A stretch of 64,000 nt of DNA from Chitinophagaceae bacterium (GTDB lineage: Bacteria > Bacteroidota > Bacteroidia > Chitinophagales > Chitinophagaceae), in contig JADKKA010000018.1 in assembly GCA_016720745.1 (NCBI GenBank), forward strand, positions 682,001 to 746,000, in the 5' to 3' direction. A model generated the notes under the pieces. That model did not search any database. It was given only the letters and a program-made list of their open reading frames with translations, and was not told the origin of the DNA. This document shows positions 45,901 to 54,382 of the stretch, in pieces; within the stretch, counting starts at the first letter, position 1; each line of letters begins with the position of its first letter. The translations under genes were made by a program, and so were the position numbers.

Positions 45901-46482
45901 GTATTGCTGGGTTATGCTATTACGGGAATGACCATTGCCACGATCATGTTACTGGTGGGTATTGTGGGACTGGCAGGTATCGTCATCAAAAATGGTATCC
46001 TGATCATCGAATTTACCGATGAACTGCGGGGTCGTGGTTTAAGGACCCGGGAAGCAGCCATCCAGGCCGGAAGGATCAGGATTATTCCTGTCTTGCTGAC
46101 AGCTGTGGCAACGATCCTTGGTTTATTGCCGTTGGCAGTAGGGTTCAATATTGATTTTGAGGGATTATTTACGCATTTGCGCCCCAATATATTCTTTGGG
46201 GGAGATAGTGTGGTATTCTGGGGACCATTGAGCTGGACCATCATCTTTGGATTATTGTTCTCCTTCTTCCTGACCCTGGTGATGGTACCAAGTATGTACC
46301 TGATCGCGGAAAGGCTGAAAAGGCCGATGGAAAGGTTTTATGGCACCAAGTTTATTGCCCTCCTGGGATTCCTGGGTCCCCTGTTCTTTATTTTCGTGGG
46401 AATCATGTTCCTGGTGCGTCGGATTCAGGGAAAACAGGTTTGGATGGGGGTTCCCTTTAAAAAGCAGCGAATGAGAAAGTAG
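42913..46482 (+). CDS. RND efflux permease, HAE1/AcrB type (enlarged)
   Basis: 1189 residues, about 150 longer than AcrB. First helix at about 27-43; porter domain GNSPKDIENLVTRPIEKQL; proton-relay helix GLGIIVDDAIVVIENTH with paired Asp at about 418. The second half has VGIVGLAGIVIKNGILIIEF. An extra hydrophobic pair is inserted at about 530-575 (WFITFIIAGVLLHLPG, FSLLMAALMVFNSYV), and the C-terminus has an additional helix (LGFLGPLFFIFVGIMFLV). Enlarged permeases like this occur in Bacteroidota. Last gene of the operon; a terminator follows. Confidence 0.95.
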   Translation: MNILEGVSKKFKEFKPTSWAIDNRTAVYIIAILISVYGLMKFNSMPKEQFPDIVVPTISVATVYVGNSPKDIENLVTRPIEKQLKGISGAKVNKIQSTSQADYSLIVVEFDTDVKTDLAKQKVKDAIDKARADLPTDLTKEPDVQEFAFSEMPIMFVNVSGDYEGIKLKEYADKMQDKFEALGEVTRAEIVGAPEREIQVNVDPYKMTAARVSFMDVENAISRENNDITGGLIEVGNMKRTVMVKGQFHSVEDMKNIVVRSSAQGASVYLRDIAELKDTIKDKDSYARLDGKNVVTLNIVKRAGENLINCADKVKAAVAEMQKAEELPKDLRVEFTGDTSKQTKTSFNELINTIIIGFILVLLILMFFMGVTNAFFVALSVPLSVFVAFLFLPIADGIVGTSVTLNFIVLFALLFGLGIIVDDAIVVIENTHRIFNNGKVPIVRSAKEAAGEVFIPVLAGTATTLAPFFPLLFWKGLIGKFMIYLPTILILTLAASLIVAFIFNPVFAVNFMKPEGKEFEKPKKAVFRSKWFITFIIAGVLLHLPGMHGVANFSLLMAALMVFNSYVLNDVIHRFQNKALPKLMERYEKLLRWILVGKRPIWAFVSLFGIFIFSFGLLMVRGNKSTFFPSGDPNFVYVYLKLPVGTDVKYTDSITRVLEKRVEKVLEKELPRNNPKGIVESVIANVAVSANNPRDNNRSVQPHLGRIQVSFVEFEKRHGKSSMPFKDAIRDAVQGIPGTNVEVAQEDGGPPTDPPVNIEVQGDNFESIAVIASQLYNFLDTNKVEGIENLQPDVDLNNPEITINVDREKAMFEGLSTGQIGMEIRTAVFGKEVSKIKDGEDEYKIQLRYTDLMRNNITDLLNMRITFMDMNTMQVKSIPLSSVASVDYTNTTGGVKRKNVKRTIQLQSNVLDPTLVGPINKALQIKIDEFKNIVKIPADVTIRLSGQSEQEKETQSFLGTAFMIAVGLIFLILVLQFNSMSKPFIVITEIFFSVIGVLLGYAITGMTIATIMLLVGIVGLAGIVIKNGILIIEFTDELRGRGLRTREAAIQAGRIRIIPVLLTAVATILGLLPLAVGFNIDFEGLFTHLRPNIFFGGDSVVFWGPLSWTIIFGLLFSFFLTLVMVPSMYLIAERLKRPMERFYGTKFIALLGFLGPLFFIFVGIMFLVRRIQGKQVWMGVPFKKQRMRK

Positions 46483-46582
46483 GCTTGTCTGATATAGGCA
46501 ACCATGTTTGAATACATGATGGTCTCTTATTTTTTTTTGGTTTTGGTGGTGTGTCCTGATTAAAGCGTCAGGACTAATTAAC

Positions 46583-46612
46583 AAGCGGCTCCTTTCCAGG
46601 GGCCGCTTTTGT
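46583..46612 (+). terminator. Terminator after the efflux operon
   Basis: AAGCGGCTCC / GGGGCCGCTT stem (one G-U pair) with TTTTGTT after it, about 100 bases past the permease stop. Confidence 0.7.
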
Positions 46613-46686
46613 TATTGATGCTGAATGCCTTAATTTTCAATCGGTAATCTTCTATGTTTATGCTGATTTCTTCTTTTTGGATTAAA

Positions 46687-47661
46687 ATGCGAAAAATTCA
46701 ACTCAATGGTTCAATACTTCTTTTAGGTCTGTTGCTATCTTTTAGTAAACTCATTGGGCAGGTAGAGGACTCGATTTTTCATCCGACCTTAGTCAGTCAG
46801 CATTTAGACATTCTGGCATCAGATTCTCTCAGAGGTCGGGTCAATTTTACTGTGGGACAAATAAAGGCTGCTGATTATATTAATCAGGAGTTAAAGAGTT
46901 ATGGGCTTAGTTTTTTGGAACTCAAAAGTTTTTATCATCCGTTTATTTTGGCAAAAGAATTACGACCAAGGGGTGTTACTGATTCTGTATTGAACAATTT
47001 AATAGCGGTACTTCCTGGGAAAAGCAAGGCTGATGAGGTAATTATTTTTTCAGCTCATTATGACCATGTGGACAGGGATATATATGGCAATAAATCAGGA
47101 ATATTTAATGGGGCCAATGACAACGCTTCCGGAGTTACAGCGGTTTTGATGCTGGCAAAATATTTTTCTTTAGTAAAGAATAATGAGCGAACCCTGTTTT
47201 TTTGCTTTTTTGCCGGGGAAGAATTGGGATTACTGGGGTCGTTGGCTTTTGCTCCGGCACTGGAGCCTGAAAAAGTTAAATCGGTCATTAATATAGAAAT
47301 GATTGGGAAGCATGACAGGTCGGGGAAAAAGGCCTTTTTTCTGACGGGGGAACAGTATTCTGATCTTTCTAAAATTCTTAAAAGGAATTTGTCAGGTACA
47401 GGGGTAAAACTCAGATCGGAACCCGAGGATCCTACTGGTTTATTTAACCGGTCCGATAATTATCCTTTTTTTCGAATGGGTATTCCAGCACATAGTATTA
47501 TGTGTTCTGATGATAAAGATTCCTGTTATCATCAACCCTGTGATGACCCACAACATGTTGATGTTGAAAACATGGCCTTAATTATCCGGGCTATTGCAGC
47601 GTCAACTGTTACTTTAGTGAACGGAAAAGACAGCCCTGCATTGAAAAGGAAACCTAAATAG
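46687..47661 (+). CDS. M28-family zinc aminopeptidase, exported
   Basis: 324 residues from MRKIQLNGSILL; signal peptide ends KLIGQ. M28 zinc ligands: His124 and Asp126 in FSAHYDHVD, bridging Asp145 in NGANDNASG, catalytic Glu178 and zinc Glu179 in AGEELG, then NIEMIGKHD and the late His in CYHQPCDDPQH. Removes N-terminal residues from peptides, or clips glutamate-type substrates. Base composition is clearly more A+T-rich than the efflux operon before it, hinting at transfer. Flanked by its own terminator. Confidence 0.92.
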   Translation: MRKIQLNGSILLLGLLLSFSKLIGQVEDSIFHPTLVSQHLDILASDSLRGRVNFTVGQIKAADYINQELKSYGLSFLELKSFYHPFILAKELRPRGVTDSVLNNLIAVLPGKSKADEVIIFSAHYDHVDRDIYGNKSGIFNGANDNASGVTAVLMLAKYFSLVKNNERTLFFCFFAGEELGLLGSLAFAPALEPEKVKSVINIEMIGKHDRSGKKAFFLTGEQYSDLSKILKRNLSGTGVKLRSEPEDPTGLFNRSDNYPFFRMGIPAHSIMCSDDKDSCYHQPCDDPQHVDVENMALIIRAIAASTVTLVNGKDSPALKRKPK

Positions 47662-47686
47662 TATTTTTTAAGGACTGAATACAAAT

Positions 47687-47722
47687 GCAGCAACCCATGT
47701 ACATACGGGTTGCTGCTTTTTA
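47687..47722 (+). terminator. Terminator of the M28 peptidase gene
   Basis: GCAGCAACCC (47687-47696) / GGGTTGCTGC (47707-47716), perfect 10-bp stem, followed by TTTTTATT. Lies between convergent genes. Confidence 0.85.
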
Positions 47723-47740
47723 TTAAAATTGATAGCTGTG

Positions 47741-48958
47741 TTAGTTCTTGATTAATTTCTGAGACAGTTTCTGGTTATTAGCATTTTCCACGGTGATCAT
47801 ATACATTCCTTTTGATAAGCTGCTCAGGTTCATTTTGGCCAGGTTGGTACCATTTTTTACCTGGATATGCTGGCGTTGTACCAGTGAGCCATTGGCACTG
47901 AAGAGGCTGATGGTTGCTGTACCGGCGATAGGGCTATTAATATTCAGTGAAACTTCGGTGCTGGCAGGGTTGGGGTAGGTACTCAGGGTCAGTTCTGTGT
48001 TTTTAGCACCCTGGAATTTCACCACACTGCTGTAGCTGAAACTGCCATTGTTGTCGGTCTGCAGGATACGGTAGTAAACCGGCTGGTTAAACTGCTCCAT
48101 ATCTATTGCGGAATAGGCCTTGTATTGATCGCTGCTACCGGCGGCGGCTTGTGTATGAACGGTTTTCCAGGTGAAACCATCCAGACTGCGTTGTGTTTGC
48201 ATGTCTTTGGTATCATACTCACTTAAAGTGGAGAACTGAATATGTACGCCATCCGCTTTTGCTTCCATATTATTAATGCGCAGGTCTTTAACCGGAAGTG
48301 AAGAAAGACTGGCACACTGAGAAAAGGTAATATCATCCAGGGCCAGGTCATTACCGCAACCACCGTTTGAATTATTGATGATCTTGTATCTCACCGTCGA
48401 AATTCCATTAGGAAGAGTAAAACCGCTGCTGATTTTAACCCAGGTAGGATTACTGCTCTGGGGAATAAAATTGGAAGTAAAAGATGTCAGGGTCTGGTAG
48501 GAATTACCAGCACTCAGGTACTCCACCACAAACTGCAGTTTGGGAAGTATGGCGGTGGCACCGCAGGTTCCAAGAGTGTTCACGTTCATTACATATAATG
48601 AGACTGAATAATCAGAACCAGGTGTCAATCCATTTACTGTATCCTTATAAAACTCACCCGCTGTATAACCGGCATTGATCACCATCATCCGGCCATTATT
48701 ATTACCGGTATGATCTTTTGAATCATGCCATTCAGAACGGCCTTGTGAGTTTCTGGAAATCTTATAATCACCATCATTCAGGCTTGAGTTAGAATTATAA
48801 GAGTAGGTTGTTACACCTGCAGGAAGTGAAGTAGTGCTACCACTGCCAAAGGTTTCGCGGAACTTAATCGTTTCGCCGTTACAAAGTGTTTGAGCGAAAG
48901 CGGTGTTGATTGTCATCAGTACAATTACCAGGGTCGAGAAGTAAAATTTCAGTTTCAT
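47741..48958 (-). CDS. Type IX-secreted surface protein
   Basis: 405 residues from MKLKFYFSTLVIVL; signal peptide ends TAFAQ. Upstream codons of the open frame to 49372 come from the 9-bp repeat region and are not coding. The N-terminal ~200 residues form a jellyroll-like module (ETFGSGSTTSLPAGVTTYSY, GCGNDLALDDITFSQCA), often carbohydrate binding. A sorting domain ends the protein (STYPNPASTEVSLNINSPI, LSSLSKGMYMITVENANNQK). Exact role unknown. Confidence 0.85.
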   Translation of the reverse strand: MKLKFYFSTLVIVLMTINTAFAQTLCNGETIKFRETFGSGSTTSLPAGVTTYSYNSNSSLNDGDYKISRNSQGRSEWHDSKDHTGNNNGRMMVINAGYTAGEFYKDTVNGLTPGSDYSVSLYVMNVNTLGTCGATAILPKLQFVVEYLSAGNSYQTLTSFTSNFIPQSSNPTWVKISSGFTLPNGISTVRYKIINNSNGGCGNDLALDDITFSQCASLSSLPVKDLRINNMEAKADGVHIQFSTLSEYDTKDMQTQRSLDGFTWKTVHTQAAAGSSDQYKAYSAIDMEQFNQPVYYRILQTDNNGSFSYSSVVKFQGAKNTELTLSTYPNPASTEVSLNINSPIAGTATISLFSANGSLVQRQHIQVKNGTNLAKMNLSSLSKGMYMITVENANNQKLSQKLIKN

Positions 48959-49131
48959 AGAGTTGTTTTTCCTTAGTAGGCGATTGGCATGCCAAAACAT
49001 AAGTACACTGAAAATGAAATTGTTGAGAAAATGGCATGGGTTTGTTTTTTCCAGAATCGGGATTTTTTTTCCGGGCGGGGGATGAATTTGGAAAAACTGA
49101 GCGATGTTGTTTCGTAGAAGTACGATAGAGA

Positions 49132-49256
49132 GAAGTCCGGAAGTCCGGAAGTCCGGAAGTCCGGAAGTCAGGAAGTCGGAAAGTCCGGAAGTCAGGTAGT
49201 CCGGAAGACCGAAAGACGGGAAGTCGGGAAGACGAGAAGTCGGAAAGTTCGGAAGA
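49132..49256. repeat. 9-bp tandem repeat, about 13-14 degenerate units
   Basis: Unit GGAAGTCCG, perfect for the first four to five copies and then degraded (GGAAGTCAG, GGAAAGTCC, GGAAGACCG). Since the unit is nine bases it keeps a frame and creates a false minus-strand peptide of the LPDFxTSG type. Confidence 0.85.
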
Positions 49257-49315
49257 AGTAGTAACTGCGCCCGGGAATACACCCTGTCATACTGAGCTTG
49301 TCGAAGTATACTTAT

Positions 49316-49350
49316 GAATAAAAAAAGCGCCGGGTTACAAACCCGGCGCT
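49316..49350 (-). terminator. Terminator of the M16 peptidase gene
   Basis: AGCGCCGGGTT (49326-49336) / AACCCGGCGCT (49340-49350), perfect stem, with a run of A on its left, giving a T-run on the minus strand. Confidence 0.85.
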
Positions 49351-49432
49351 CATGAATCAAGATTCTTTGCATTGAAGTATTAAGTCCTTCTCTGCGAATA
49401 CTCAGCGCCCTCTGCGCCTCTGCGGTATAAAA

Positions 49433-52285
49433 TCAGAACCCTTTCTTCTCCACTTTCTTGCCATCAACATCCAGTTCCACAATTTCGTAGCCCAGTTTCT
49501 TGATACCATCAAGGATCTTGGCTTTATCACCTACCAGCAGGATATTCATTTTTTCAGGAGCCAGCATTTTTTTGGCAAAGGCATCCACTTCTTTCTTGGT
49601 GAGGTTAGCCAGGATTTTATTCTGCTGGTCAATATAATTGGCAGGCAGGTTATAATCCAGGATCCGGCGGATGAAGTTGGCTTTCTGGAAGCCGGTTTCA
49701 TAACTCCTGGCATCGCGCTGGCCGAGGGAATTTTTCATGAACTTCAGTTCAGCTTCAGAGATACCGTTATCGCGGTAATTGCTGAGTTCTTTCATTACTT
49801 CCACGAGGGCGCTGTCGGTGGCATCGGCACGAATACCGGAACTGAAGGAGAAATCACCGGAATACTCATCAGCAGAAAAACCACTGCGGGCCCCATAAGT
49901 CCAGCCTTTGTCTTCCCGGAGATTAAGATTCAACCGGCTGTTGAAATCACCACCCAGCGGATAGTTCAACAGCATCGAGCGGTAATAATTACCAGTGGCA
50001 TCATATTTCTGACCAGTAGCATAACCTACCCGGAACTGAGACTGGGCCGCTTTGGGAATATCCACCATGAATACCTTGGTCTTGTCAATGGAGGAAGCTC
50101 CGCCATTGGCTGCAGGCAATTCAATTTTCTTTTTAGGGAGTTTATCCAGGAAGCTCAATTTGGGAAGCACTTCTTCCTGTTTCACATCACCTACCACTAC
50201 TACTTTTACTCCCTGTGAAGTCATGTAATTATTATAGTAATCCTGTACATCCTGGAGCTTCAGGTTCCTGATGGTATATTCTGTTCCATCTTCATTCATC
50301 GCCAGAATATTGTTCGGGCCATAATTGATCTTGGCAAATACCAGATCGGCTACAGCAGCGGGATCTGCTTTGAGTTGTTTGAAACCTTCCACTCTTTGTT
50401 TCTGAATCCGGCTAAAAGAGGACTCGGTGAATTTGGGGTTCAGCATTCTTTCTTCCACCATGGCCAGGGTAGCGGCCAGGTTCTTTTTCAGACACTGCAC
50501 ACTAAAAGTGATACCATCCACACTGCTGCTCACACTTACATTACTACCCAGTTTCTGCAGTTCAACAGTCATCTGCTCCGCTGAATAGTTTTTGGTATCC
50601 TCATTCATCATGGAAGCAAACATGCTGGCCAATCCGATCTTGGAAGTGTCTTTTCCCTGCAGCAGGTGTCCGCCCGGAATTTTAATTGTGATGGTTACGG
50701 TTGGAATTTCATTGGATTCTGTACCGATCATTTTCACACCATTGGGCAGGTCTTTTCTCCAGAACTTCGGCACTTTCACCACGGGGTTGGCACCATTGCC
50801 AGGGATTTTGCTGCGATCAAAATTATCTTTGGCTTTATTGTATTTCAGTCCGGCATAGCCATATTCAGGAGCGGTATACTTACTGGAATCAATTTTATAA
50901 TTATCTGCAGCAGCTATCATTTTGTCCTGGCCTTTCGGTAATACGCTCAGGTATACAGCCGCTTTTCCTTTGATATATTCATTGTACACCCGCATTACAT
51001 CTTCTTTGGTAACGGACTGGTACATGGTAATCAGCTCGGCAATTTTATTGGGGTTGCCGGTAAAAGTCTGGAAGGAAGCCAGCTGTGATACTTTTCCGGA
51101 TACACTTTGCAGGCCATTGATCTGCTGTGATTCAATCCCGCCTTTGAACTTGGCTACGTCTTCATCGGTTACGCCTCTCAGTTCAAAAGAGTCAAGGGCG
51201 CTACGGAAAAGAGAATCCATGCTGGCCAGTGTTTTACCTGGTGCAGGAGAAATCTGGAACATAAATTCTCCAGCCAGTTCCGAGAGGCTGCTGAAACCAC
51301 TTGCCTGCAGGGCCAGTTGTTTTTTAACCAGTTGCTGGTACATAACTGAGTTTCTTCCCTGACCGAGTACCTGTGCCAGGCAGGCCAGGGCACCCATGTC
51401 CTTATGGTAGTTGGGAACAGTTGGGTATACAATAGAGAGCAGCGGCAGTCGCGCATAATTATCTGTATAAGAAACATAGCGGTCCTGTTTTAAATTAGCC
51501 GGTGGTACAACCACGGGATTTACCTCGGGTCCGCGTGGAATAGCTCCAAAATATTTTTCTACCAGTTTCACCACTTCAGCGGGTTTTACATCACCTCCGA
51601 TTGAAACAGTAGCATTATTGGGACCATACCAGCGAAGGAAGAAATTCTTCAGGTCATTTACATCTACACGGTTAAGGTCTTCCACATAACCAATGGTCAA
51701 CCAGGAATAAGGGTGACCATATGGGTAAAGGTTACGGGAGGCGGTTTCAAACATCAGTCCGTATGGACGATTATCATAATTCTGTCCTCTTTCGTTCTTA
51801 ACAGTAGAACGCTGGATCTCAAATTTTTTCTGTGTCACGGCATCCAGCAAAAAGCCCATGCGGTCTGCTTCGAGCCAGAGCATTTTTTCCAGCTGGTTGC
51901 TGGGCACTGTTTCAAAGTAATTGGTCCGGTCGCGGTTGGTTGTTCCGTTCAGGGTACCGCCGGCATCAGATACAATTTTGAAGTGTTGTTCATCGGCCAC
52001 ATGGTCACTTCCCTGGAACATCATGTGTTCAAAGAAGTGGGCGAAACCGGATTTGCCAATTTCTTCCCGGGCGGAACCTACGTGGTAGGTCACATCCACG
52101 TGAACGATCGGATCACTGTGATCTTCATGGATGATCAGGGTGAGACCGTTAGGTAAAACATATTTTTCGTAAGGAATGACCAGCTCACTGCCGGTTTTAG
52201 TTACTTTCTCCACCAGTTTAGTCTGGCCGAAGGCTATGGAAGCCATCAGGAGGCAAGCAGTAAATACTACTAATCTTAATTTCAT
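49433..52285 (-). CDS. M16-family (insulinase-like) zinc metallopeptidase, two-lobe
   Basis: 950 residues from MKLRLVVFTACLLM; signal peptide ends SIAFGQ. The first lobe has the inverted zinc motif HFFEH (His83-xx-Glu86-His87) with a downstream Glu in the NERGQNYDNRPYGL region. The second lobe (about 510-930; NGVKMIGTESNEIPTVTITI) lacks the motif, as in this family, and shapes the cavity. It would degrade peptides in the periplasm. The open frame reaches 52345, but the signal peptide fixes the start at 52285. Confidence 0.93.
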   Translation of the reverse strand: MKLRLVVFTACLLMASIAFGQTKLVEKVTKTGSELVIPYEKYVLPNGLTLIIHEDHSDPIVHVDVTYHVGSAREEIGKSGFAHFFEHMMFQGSDHVADEQHFKIVSDAGGTLNGTTNRDRTNYFETVPSNQLEKMLWLEADRMGFLLDAVTQKKFEIQRSTVKNERGQNYDNRPYGLMFETASRNLYPYGHPYSWLTIGYVEDLNRVDVNDLKNFFLRWYGPNNATVSIGGDVKPAEVVKLVEKYFGAIPRGPEVNPVVVPPANLKQDRYVSYTDNYARLPLLSIVYPTVPNYHKDMGALACLAQVLGQGRNSVMYQQLVKKQLALQASGFSSLSELAGEFMFQISPAPGKTLASMDSLFRSALDSFELRGVTDEDVAKFKGGIESQQINGLQSVSGKVSQLASFQTFTGNPNKIAELITMYQSVTKEDVMRVYNEYIKGKAAVYLSVLPKGQDKMIAAADNYKIDSSKYTAPEYGYAGLKYNKAKDNFDRSKIPGNGANPVVKVPKFWRKDLPNGVKMIGTESNEIPTVTITIKIPGGHLLQGKDTSKIGLASMFASMMNEDTKNYSAEQMTVELQKLGSNVSVSSSVDGITFSVQCLKKNLAATLAMVEERMLNPKFTESSFSRIQKQRVEGFKQLKADPAAVADLVFAKINYGPNNILAMNEDGTEYTIRNLKLQDVQDYYNNYMTSQGVKVVVVGDVKQEEVLPKLSFLDKLPKKKIELPAANGGASSIDKTKVFMVDIPKAAQSQFRVGYATGQKYDATGNYYRSMLLNYPLGGDFNSRLNLNLREDKGWTYGARSGFSADEYSGDFSFSSGIRADATDSALVEVMKELSNYRDNGISEAELKFMKNSLGQRDARSYETGFQKANFIRRILDYNLPANYIDQQNKILANLTKKEVDAFAKKMLAPEKMNILLVGDKAKILDGIKKLGYEIVELDVDGKKVEKKGF

Positions 52286-52432
52286 AAATGTGATGATTTT
52301 GAGGATAGGCAAAATAAGCTTTTCCTGACTCTCTGGCCTTGCCATTTATCAATTAACCTACCATTTTTGGGGGAGGCTGAAATCCTCCGGGCTTGTTACC
52401 TTTATATCCTAAACGTTTAAACTTTTATTACT

Positions 52433-53235
52433 ATGAGCACAGGAAACCGCAACAACCATGAAATTGACTACAAGTTATATGGCGAAGAATTACAATTTGT
52501 TGAAATCGAATTAGACCCCCAGGAGACGGCTATTGCCGAGAGTGGAGCGATGATGATGATGGAAGACGGGATCACCATGCAAACGATTTTCGGGGATGGA
52601 TCTGCCCAACAGCCCACCGGTTTTTTTGGGAAACTGGTGAGTGCCGGTAAAAGGGTATTAACGGGGGAAAGCCTGTTTATGACGGCTTTTACCAATGAAG
52701 GGCAGGGCAAGAAAAAAGTAAGTTTTGCGGCACCGTATACCGGTAAAATCATTCCGATGGACCTGCGGGAACTGGGTGGTACCATCATTGCCCAGAAAGA
52801 TGCCTTTCTCTGTGCGGCCAAGGGGGTAAGTGTGGGGATCCATTTCCAGCGTAAACTGGGGGTTGGCATTTTCGGGGAGAGGGATTTATCATGGAAAAAC
52901 TGGAAGGAGATGGCATGGCCTTTTTGCATGCCGGTGGTTATATTGTCGAGAAAACCCTGAATGCCGGAGAGGTATTGAAGATTGATACAGGTTGTGTGGT
53001 TGCTTATACACCTACCATGCAGTTTGATATAGAATTTGTAAAGGGCGTGAAGAACTTCCTTTTTGGTGGTGAGGGATTATTCTTTGCCAGGCTCCAGGGC
53101 CCCGGAAAAGTATGGATACAATCATTGCCGATCAGTCGCCTTGCTGGTCGTATTGTAGCTTACGGAACGTATAAGCGGAAGGAAGAAGGAAGTGTGCTGG
53201 GGGGATTGGGGAATTTGTTTGATGGGAAAGAATGA
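52433..53235 (+). CDS. AIM24/TIGR00266-family protein, frameshifted
   Basis: About 268 residues if joined. The frame from 52433 reads ...KLGVGIFGERDLSWKNW and stops at 52960. Adding one G to the run 52874-52877 gives IFGGEGFIMEKLEGDGMAFL and continues to 53235. Total is 267 codons plus two bases, as expected from one lost base. Family blocks: ETAIAESGAMMMMEDGI, ESLFMTAFTN, VNGVKNFLFGGEGLFFA-like VKGVKNFLFGGEGLFFARL, ending LGGLGNLFDGKE. A beta-rich TRAP-like fold; function in bacteria unclear. Confidence 0.88.
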
Positions 53236-53258
53236 GAACGATCAATACATTTTTTTTT

Positions 53259-53352
53259 ACCGCGAAGAACAGGAGTTAAAGAGGTTTCGCAGAGATAAGA
53301 AAACAGATTAAATCTCTCTGCGATATCTCTGTGAACTCTTGTTCTCTGCGGT
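53259..53352. repeat. Imperfect long inverted repeat built of CTCTGCG words
   Basis: ACCGCGAAGAACAGGAGTT at the left and AACTCTTGTTCTCTGCGGT at the right pair with few mismatches, with CGCAGAGATA / TATCTCTG inside. It lies between the convergent AIM24 and deacetylase genes and may also end both transcripts. It belongs to the dispersed word family seen at 30539, 49388 and 61250-61823. Confidence 0.6.
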
Positions 53353-53359
53353 GAATCAA

Positions 53360-54220
53360 TTATTTCACACCCGGATATTGACTGGCTAATACCAGTTCAT
53401 AATCCGGGTTTTTTTTCAGGCTGGCGAAAAAGGCCCTGAGTAAAATAATATCTTCTTCATTCCGGAAAGCCTGATCATGTGCCAGTAATACGAGGTGACC
53501 AGGTGTTTTTGTAGCGCTGTCGCGGAGCAGGTTTTCCATCCTCCGGAAGATCAGGGCTGTATCGGCATCTGGAACAAAGGTCTGGTGATCGAAGCCCCAT
53601 TCCACATCCCAGCCCATGACTTTGAATCCGGCTGTAAAAACGGAGTCGATCGCTGTCTTACTTTCCCTTACATCCGTATGTTGAATTTCGCCAATGCGCC
53701 AGGCATTCCTTCCGGGCATACGGGCGACTGAATTATTAAAATGAAGGCTGTCATTGCTGCGGATAAAATCAGCCACCACCTGTGATGGATCTTTATAAAA
53801 ACGGCTGTACCGGTTTCCGGCATGACTAAAACTATGGTTACAGAGTTCAATACCCGGGGTGTTTTTCAGTTTTTCCCAGGTTTGATTTTGTTCCCGGCTG
53901 TCGCGGGTATGTTTGGCAACAATAAAGAAGCTGACTGGCACCTGTTCTTCTATTACGGCGTTCAATACATTCATGGTTCCGGCATTGGGGCCATCGTCAA
54001 AAGTGAGGTAGATTTTTTTTCTGCTGCTGCGGATTTGGGCCATCGAGTCGGCCACCTGCTGCTGGCGAATGGTAAAGCTGTCCGGCGTTGTTTTTTTGGT
54101 AGTATCCAATTGATGTTCCTGATCGCTCTTTTCAGGGCTTTGGGAACAGGAGACCAGGAGTATTACAAGTAAAGTAGCCAGTAAATAATAGGGATTGTTT
54201 ACAAAAGCCGGTCTTGCCAT
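53360..54220 (-). CDS. Polysaccharide deacetylase-family lipoprotein (NodB fold)
   Basis: 286 residues from MARPAFVNNPYYLL; lipobox LLVSC with Cys25. NodB motifs: TFDDGP (Asp75, Asp76) and HSFSH (His129, His133). An Arg-containing block RMPGRNAWR and a late LVLLAHDQ supply the remaining catalytic residues. It would remove N- or O-acetyl groups from a surface or wall glycan. The open frame begins at 54253, but the lipoprotein signal fits the later ATG. Confidence 0.9.
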   Translation of the reverse strand: MARPAFVNNPYYLLATLLVILLVSCSQSPEKSDQEHQLDTTKKTTPDSFTIRQQQVADSMAQIRSSRKKIYLTFDDGPNAGTMNVLNAVIEEQVPVSFFIVAKHTRDSREQNQTWEKLKNTPGIELCNHSFSHAGNRYSRFYKDPSQVVADFIRSNDSLHFNNSVARMPGRNAWRIGEIQHTDVRESKTAIDSVFTAGFKVMGWDVEWGFDHQTFVPDADTALIFRRMENLLRDSATKTPGHLVLLAHDQAFRNEEDIILLRAFFASLKKNPDYELVLASQYPGVK

Positions 54221-54382
54221 AGGGGCAGTGTGGCCGGCATCGGGGAGTATCATGGTGGTTGTGGGTTTGCCTTTTTATGCAAGACAAAACAGCCATGTGA
54301 AATTACAGTTTGGTTATCTGGCTTTATAGCCCCGGCTGGTTAAATAAGACTTAAAATCAGTGATTCCTTTTAGGCGTTCCTG

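Larger units (their letters stand above)
48959..49432. other. Gene-free stretch with tandem repeats and dispersed words
   Basis: Contains the 9-bp tandem repeat (49132-49256), the M16 gene terminator (49316-49350), and a CTCTGCG-type word series (49388-49428: CTTCTCTGCG, CCCTCTGCGCCTCTGCGGTA). No gene is supported. Confidence 0.5.

Noticed and set aside
48959..49372. N-terminal extension of the sorted surface protein
   Set aside because: The extension is encoded by the 9-bp repeat and precedes a clear signal peptide at 48958.
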